49,481 nucleotides of DNA. Origin: a virus. Below, piece after piece: positions 45,756 through 49,481 of the stretch (its first letter is position 1; each line of letters begins with the position of its first letter). The translations under genes were made by a program, and so were the position numbers. The DNA is taken from positions 1 to 49,481 of the IMG/VR virus record IMGVR_UViG_3300012202_000002, one strand, 5' to 3'. The notes under the pieces are model-generated. The model searched no databases. It saw nothing but the letters and a program-made list of their open reading frames with translations, and was not told the origin of the DNA.

Positions 45756-48120
45756 CTCCGAGAATTTCCTTTTAGAGACGATTGAGCCAGCGGGCAATAA
45801 TGGGAATGGAGTTCGGGCTCAGCTCTACGTCCCGACTTCCAGAGTCGGTGACGCTTACAGCGCCCGCCAGGTCTGCATTCGGCTCCTGGATAACGACCGG
45901 TTGCGGGCTCGTGAGCGGGCCAAAGTTCAAGGGATGATCGATGGAAACGTTCCGTATGATCCCAATAAGTTGAAGGCTCTGGGCCAGGGTTGGCGAAGCA
46001 ATCTCAATTTCATGGAGGGGTACGCGAACCTGCAGAACGTCAAGACGCCGTATTACGCCCTGATCGCCGGAGTGCCCTACTTTGCGGAAATTCGCACCAT
46101 GGAAGGCGACGTCGAACTTTTCAGTAAGATCATCACTGAAGAGTTTACCGGCGCAATCAAGGAGTGGCCCGACTTCTCCTTCCAGATGCAGAAGGCTCAA
46201 CAGGAAATGCTCAAGTTCGGCATAGGGCCAGTCATGCTGCCCGATATGTACGACTGGCGTTTTCAAGCTTTGCGTCACCGGGACTTGCTGGTACCAGAAC
46301 ATTCCCCAGCGACGATCTCGAAATGGCCCTACTGCGCCATTCGCACCGAGATGACAGCCAGCGAACTCTGGGACAAAGTGCGGCCCGAGAACGCGGAGGA
46401 TGCCGAGGAAATAGGCTGGGATATTGAGGAGACCCGACTCGCAGTACAGTATGCCAGTCGTGACATCTTTAACGGTCGGTTGACCTGGGACGGGCGCAAT
46501 TGGGAAGCGTGGCAGGCAGCGTTCAAGAACAACGACATCTATATGTCGTTCATGGCCGCCGAATCGATCATGGTCTATCATTATTTTGTTAAGGAGTATT
46601 CGGGCCGGATCAGTCACTACATCGTGAGCGAGAATACTCTCATCCCGGAATTTCTGTTCAAGCGGATTGACCGGTTTGACAGTTTCGAACAGATCCTAAC
46701 ACTGTTTCGAAACGACATCGGTAACGGCGATTACCATTCCATCCGGGGCCTTGGTCGCTTGCAGTACCAGCATGTGGAAGTCACTAACCGGCTCAAAAAC
46801 CATCTCTTCGATATGGCAATGGTCGGAACCGCGATCAACCTGAAACCATCGACCAGCAAGGCTCGGGACGAGCTGCAGCTCTTGCAACTGGGGCCCATAA
46901 ACATTCTGCCACCGGACGTTGAGCTGGTCCAAAATCGAGTCGTCGGTTTTCTCTCGGATGCGATGCAGGTCGACCGCGAATTTACCGCGCACCTTAACCA
47001 GAACCTTGGCACCCTTCGTCGCCAGGGCGGCGTTGGTTACGGCGGTCACATCACACGTCCCACCGCCACTCAGGTGCAGCAAGACATCGTGGCCACAACG
47101 CAACTCACTGAAGGGCAGATGGTCTTGCACTTCCTGGACCTCGACATGCTTTACCAGCAGATGTACGATCGGATGAGCGATCCCAACACTCCCGATAAGG
47201 CGGCTCAGAAATTCCAAAAAAAGTGCGCGGATCGCGGAGTCACGACTCTGGCCCTGCGCCACACCAAGTATGTCCGCGCTACTCGGACTGCAGGGTACGG
47301 CAGTCCCCAGATGCGCCAGATCCAGGCTCAATCGATGATGCCCTACGTAGGGATGCTCCCGGAAGCCGGTCGCTACAACTGGGTCCGCGATCAGGTAATC
47401 TCCATAACTGGCCCGGAGAACGTTGACCGGTACATGCCAGAGCAGAACTTCCCCACGCATGATCAGTGGGAAGCTAACCTAGAGGACGGTGTTATGCACG
47501 CTGGTCAACACGTGATGATTGCCGAGGGCCAGAAACACCCGATCCACGCTGACGTGCACCTGCTCTCGATGGAGCAGATGATTCAGATGGGTGATTCCCT
47601 CTACCAATCCAGCCCGATTGAAAGCGCGATCTCAGCTTTGATGAAGCTCCAGCAGTACGTGCAAATCTGTATGCCGCACACTCAAGCGCATATCGATTTG
47701 ATGGGTCAGGATCGGATGCACGAGAACGAGCTGGAAGCGCTTCAGAAGCGGCTTGGTGGAGTCAAAAACAATATGCAGCAGATTGACGCGATTGTGGAGC
47801 AAGGCCAGGAACACATCGGCGCGACTCAGAGTGCACAGGGTACCGCGCAAACCAAAGACCAAATTAAGTTGGCTCAGGCGCAGAACGAAATCGCGATCGA
47901 CCGGGCGATGGCCGCAGCCAAGATCAAGAATCAGAACATCAAAGCGATGTCGACCATTACGACTAACCAGCAAAAGGCCAACGCCAAGATCCAGACTGAA
48001 CGCCAAAAGCTCGGCCAACAGGTCGGCCAAGCGAACTTGATGACGAGCCCGATCCAACCACCGCCAGGCAGCGGAATGGGTGAACCGGAGCTTGGAGCTG
48101 AGGAAGTGCCATTCGCATGA
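45748..48120 (+). CDS. Portal protein
   Basis: 790 residues. It follows the terminase and precedes the scaffold. Its core includes FMEGYANLQNVKTPYYALIAGVPYFAEIR, GIGPVMLPDMYDWRF, SIRGLGRLQYQHVEVTNRLKNHLFD and the aromatic-rich wing. The C-terminal about 150 residues are a long Gln/Ala/Lys coiled coil, as expected for a podovirus portal barrel. It forms the dodecameric ring through which DNA is packaged and ejected. Size fits large podovirus portals. Confidence 0.85.
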   Translation: MASSENFLLETIEPAGNNGNGVRAQLYVPTSRVGDAYSARQVCIRLLDNDRLRARERAKVQGMIDGNVPYDPNKLKALGQGWRSNLNFMEGYANLQNVKTPYYALIAGVPYFAEIRTMEGDVELFSKIITEEFTGAIKEWPDFSFQMQKAQQEMLKFGIGPVMLPDMYDWRFQALRHRDLLVPEHSPATISKWPYCAIRTEMTASELWDKVRPENAEDAEEIGWDIEETRLAVQYASRDIFNGRLTWDGRNWEAWQAAFKNNDIYMSFMAAESIMVYHYFVKEYSGRISHYIVSENTLIPEFLFKRIDRFDSFEQILTLFRNDIGNGDYHSIRGLGRLQYQHVEVTNRLKNHLFDMAMVGTAINLKPSTSKARDELQLLQLGPINILPPDVELVQNRVVGFLSDAMQVDREFTAHLNQNLGTLRRQGGVGYGGHITRPTATQVQQDIVATTQLTEGQMVLHFLDLDMLYQQMYDRMSDPNTPDKAAQKFQKKCADRGVTTLALRHTKYVRATRTAGYGSPQMRQIQAQSMMPYVGMLPEAGRYNWVRDQVISITGPENVDRYMPEQNFPTHDQWEANLEDGVMHAGQHVMIAEGQKHPIHADVHLLSMEQMIQMGDSLYQSSPIESAISALMKLQQYVQICMPHTQAHIDLMGQDRMHENELEALQKRLGGVKNNMQQIDAIVEQGQEHIGATQSAQGTAQTKDQIKLAQAQNEIAIDRAMAAAKIKNQNIKAMSTITTNQQKANAKIQTERQKLGQQVGQANLMTSPIQPPPGSGMGEPELGAEEVPFA

Positions 48121-48410
48121 TTACCCTGGAAGAGTTCAGGACCTTAGAGGGCTACGCGGACCTGCGCGCGGCGGTGGGCGAATTCCTGCGCAGCGATGCC
48201 GGAATGTACGCGCTGCGGATCTTGCGCGATCGGGCTCGGCCAACCGATGTTCCACCAAACATGCCGGAACTAACCAGCGCGCGCGAGCTATCGAAATACC
48301 ACGGCTATCACAATGCGCTGGATGATTTCGAACTCTTAGCTAAACCGAAGATAGTTGGGCCGGAAGTAGATAGCACTTTTGAAGACCACAAAACCGATGA
48401 AGTAGTATGA
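48117..48410 (+). CDS. Small protein between portal and scaffold
   Basis: 97 residues, helical and acidic (TLEEFRTLEGYADLRAAVGEFLRSDAGMYALRILRDRARP, then YHGYHNALDDFELLAKP). It is coupled by ATGA to both neighbours. Placement suggests a portal accessory or a scaffold partner. The YHGYHNALDDFELL motif recurs in phage proteins of this position as I recall. Confidence 0.68.
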   Translation: MITLEEFRTLEGYADLRAAVGEFLRSDAGMYALRILRDRARPTDVPPNMPELTSARELSKYHGYHNALDDFELLAKPKIVGPEVDSTFEDHKTDEVV

Positions 48411-49481
48411 GCCTCGATAACCTTGGAGAATTCAGTAATCGCGGGGGCGACACCACGCAAACAACAGTGACAGCTGAACCGCCCGCGGCTGGTACAGGCG
48501 AACCGCAAGGGACTCAAACGCAGCCGGTTACGACGCCACCGGCTGTGACAACTCCCGAGCCAAAAATCGAGACGAGTAAGCCGGAATCCTTCATGGCCGA
48601 CATCGTGACGGCTTTTCAAAAGTCGATTCCTGAAGAGCCGCCAGTTCAAGAGCCCGCCCAGAAAACGACGACAGCCGAGCCAGAGCCTAAGCCAACAGAA
48701 ACCAAGCCAGAGGAAAAGACCGGCGATGATTTCGGCCTGCCAGAGCCGCCTACCAATTTGACTGAGCGGGGCAAGCGCAGCTGGCGCAGTTACCAGGAGA
48801 AAGCGCATCAGGCGATTGGCCAGCGCGAAAAACGGATCAAAGAACTCCAAGGCGAGATTAACGCGCAGAAGGAAGCGCTCACGGTCGATCAAGACGAGGT
48901 TGGCAAACTTAAAAGCGAACTGGCAAACGCGCACAAAACCTTAGAGCAGACCGCGATTGAGCGCTCGCCGATGTTCAAAGAAAAGGTCCTCGACCAGCAG
49001 GAATCAATTAAAGGCCGGTTAGCCAAGATCGCCGAGGGAACCTCGCTGACCGCGAGCGATGTCAACCGACTGATCAACGGGGATCTGGGTACGCGCGAGG
49101 AGATGCTGCAGGCTCACCCGCTTAGCCCAATGCGCCAACAGCAAGTAGTCGATCTGTTGGAACGTTGGGATCAGGTTGAAGAGCAAAGAAATTCGATGCT
49201 GACTAATGGAAAGGCCAGCTACCAAGAGCACCTGCGCAAACTGCAGCTCGAAGAGGAAGGGCGTAAAGCGCAATTCGTGCGCGAGTCGACCGCAATCTTT
49301 GAGGATGCTCTCACTGTGCTCGCGCCAAAGATCGAGCCCTATCAGCCGATCGAAGGCAACCAGCAATGGAACGATTCGATTCCGGTCTTGAAACAGTCGG
49401 CCAGGAAAATCTTTAATGGCGAGGTGGACAAGAAAGTTTTGGCTGAAGTAGCGATCCTGGCTCCGGCAGCGGTGGTTTATC
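48407..49481 (+). CDS. Scaffolding protein, N-terminal part (continues at base 124)
   Basis: The ATG at 48407 overlaps the previous stop. Residues 1-130 are Thr/Pro/Glu-rich and disordered. A long coiled coil (about 135-260: QREKRIKELQGEINAQKEA, VGKLKSELANAHKTLEQ) and further helices follow. The frame is open to the window end and continues without a break at base 124 of the window, giving 421 residues in total. Disordered N-terminus, coiled coil and basic C-terminal helix are usual for scaffolds. It lies just before the capsid gene. Confidence 0.78.
   Translation, partial: MSLDNLGEFSNRGGDTTQTTVTAEPPAAGTGEPQGTQTQPVTTPPAVTTPEPKIETSKPESFMADIVTAFQKSIPEEPPVQEPAQKTTTAEPEPKPTETKPEEKTGDDFGLPEPPTNLTERGKRSWRSYQEKAHQAIGQREKRIKELQGEINAQKEALTVDQDEVGKLKSELANAHKTLEQTAIERSPMFKEKVLDQQESIKGRLAKIAEGTSLTASDVNRLINGDLGTREEMLQAHPLSPMRQQQVVDLLERWDQVEEQRNSMLTNGKASYQEHLRKLQLEEEGRKAQFVRESTAIFEDALTVLAPKIEPYQPIEGNQQWNDSIPVLKQSARKIFNGEVDKKVLAEVAILAPAAVVY
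49359..49481. repeat. Terminal direct repeat, copy 2 (circular closure)
   Basis: Identical to bases 1-123 and inside the scaffolding gene. Read as overlap of a circular contig. Confidence 0.95.

Noticed and set aside
45772-46617. 281-codon minus-strand frame under the portal
   Set aside because: It mirrors the portal coding sequence; composition and position indicate a shadow.
1-49481. CRISPR arrays, transposases or insertion sequences
   Set aside because: No regular repeat-spacer pattern, transposase motif or terminal inverted repeat with target duplication was seen.

Overview
The window is one complete circular genome of about 49.36 kb. Bases 1-123 are repeated exactly at 49359-49481, and one reading frame (scaffolding protein) runs through the join without a break. 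It is a temperate tailed phage (Caudoviricetes), most likely of podovirus form: portal, scaffold, major capsid, nozzle/adaptor-like proteins, large internal (ejected) virion proteins and fibre/spike proteins are present, but no tape measure, tail tube or sheath protein is seen. The tyrosine integrase C-terminus (RHSFGSYHYA, then GHTSQATFDRYY) resembles verrucomicrobial integrases as I know them, so a soil or freshwater verrucomicrobial host is an inference. Nothing else in the sequence names the host.

Layout. (1) 48407-314 through the join, then 524-20684, rightward: scaffold, major capsid protein, collagen-like fibre and small fibre-associated proteins, a solo LuxR-type HTH, holin-like protein and GH46-like endolysin, coiled-coil protein, nozzle/adaptor-like proteins, a tail-collar protein, a sulfotransferase-like protein, two internal virion proteins and a 2257-residue polyvalent protein with a zincin motif and a kinase domain. 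(2) 20641-24093, leftward early operon of small proteins plus an ArdC-type anti-restriction protein. Five unit-start genes carry a shared A/C-rich leader instead of a clear Shine-Dalgarno sequence. (3) 24093-25594: divergent control region, an HTH protein and 750 bp of repeat- and palindrome-rich DNA that looks non-coding and includes a parS-like palindrome. (4) 25595-31079, rightward: densely packed small phage genes, mostly ATGA-coupled. (5) 31134-32696, leftward: a beta-helix tailspike. (6) 32796-35145: a frameshifted zinc-ribbon gene, attP carrying the 3' part of a tRNA-Leu(CAA), the integrase and a leftward ribbon-helix-helix protein. (7) 35404-41132, rightward: excisionase-like HTH, a putative annealing protein plus PD-(D/E)XK nuclease, a frameshifted RusA, a methyltransferase, and a replication initiator with a DnaC-like loader. 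(8) 41262-48410, rightward: small basic proteins, glycosyltransferase, terminase large subunit and portal.

Working together: region 7 replicates and recombines the DNA with host polymerases (no phage DNA or RNA polymerase is seen). Regions 8 and 1 package DNA and build the particle. The polyvalent protein and the internal virion proteins are probably injected with the DNA. ArdC and its neighbours probably act on host defence. Integrase, the RHH protein and the HTH protein at 35404 are candidates for the lysogeny decision. A family of dyads built on AAAYCCTA and TGWCA half-sites sits in front of almost every transcription unit and in the attP arm, and looks like a genome-wide operator.
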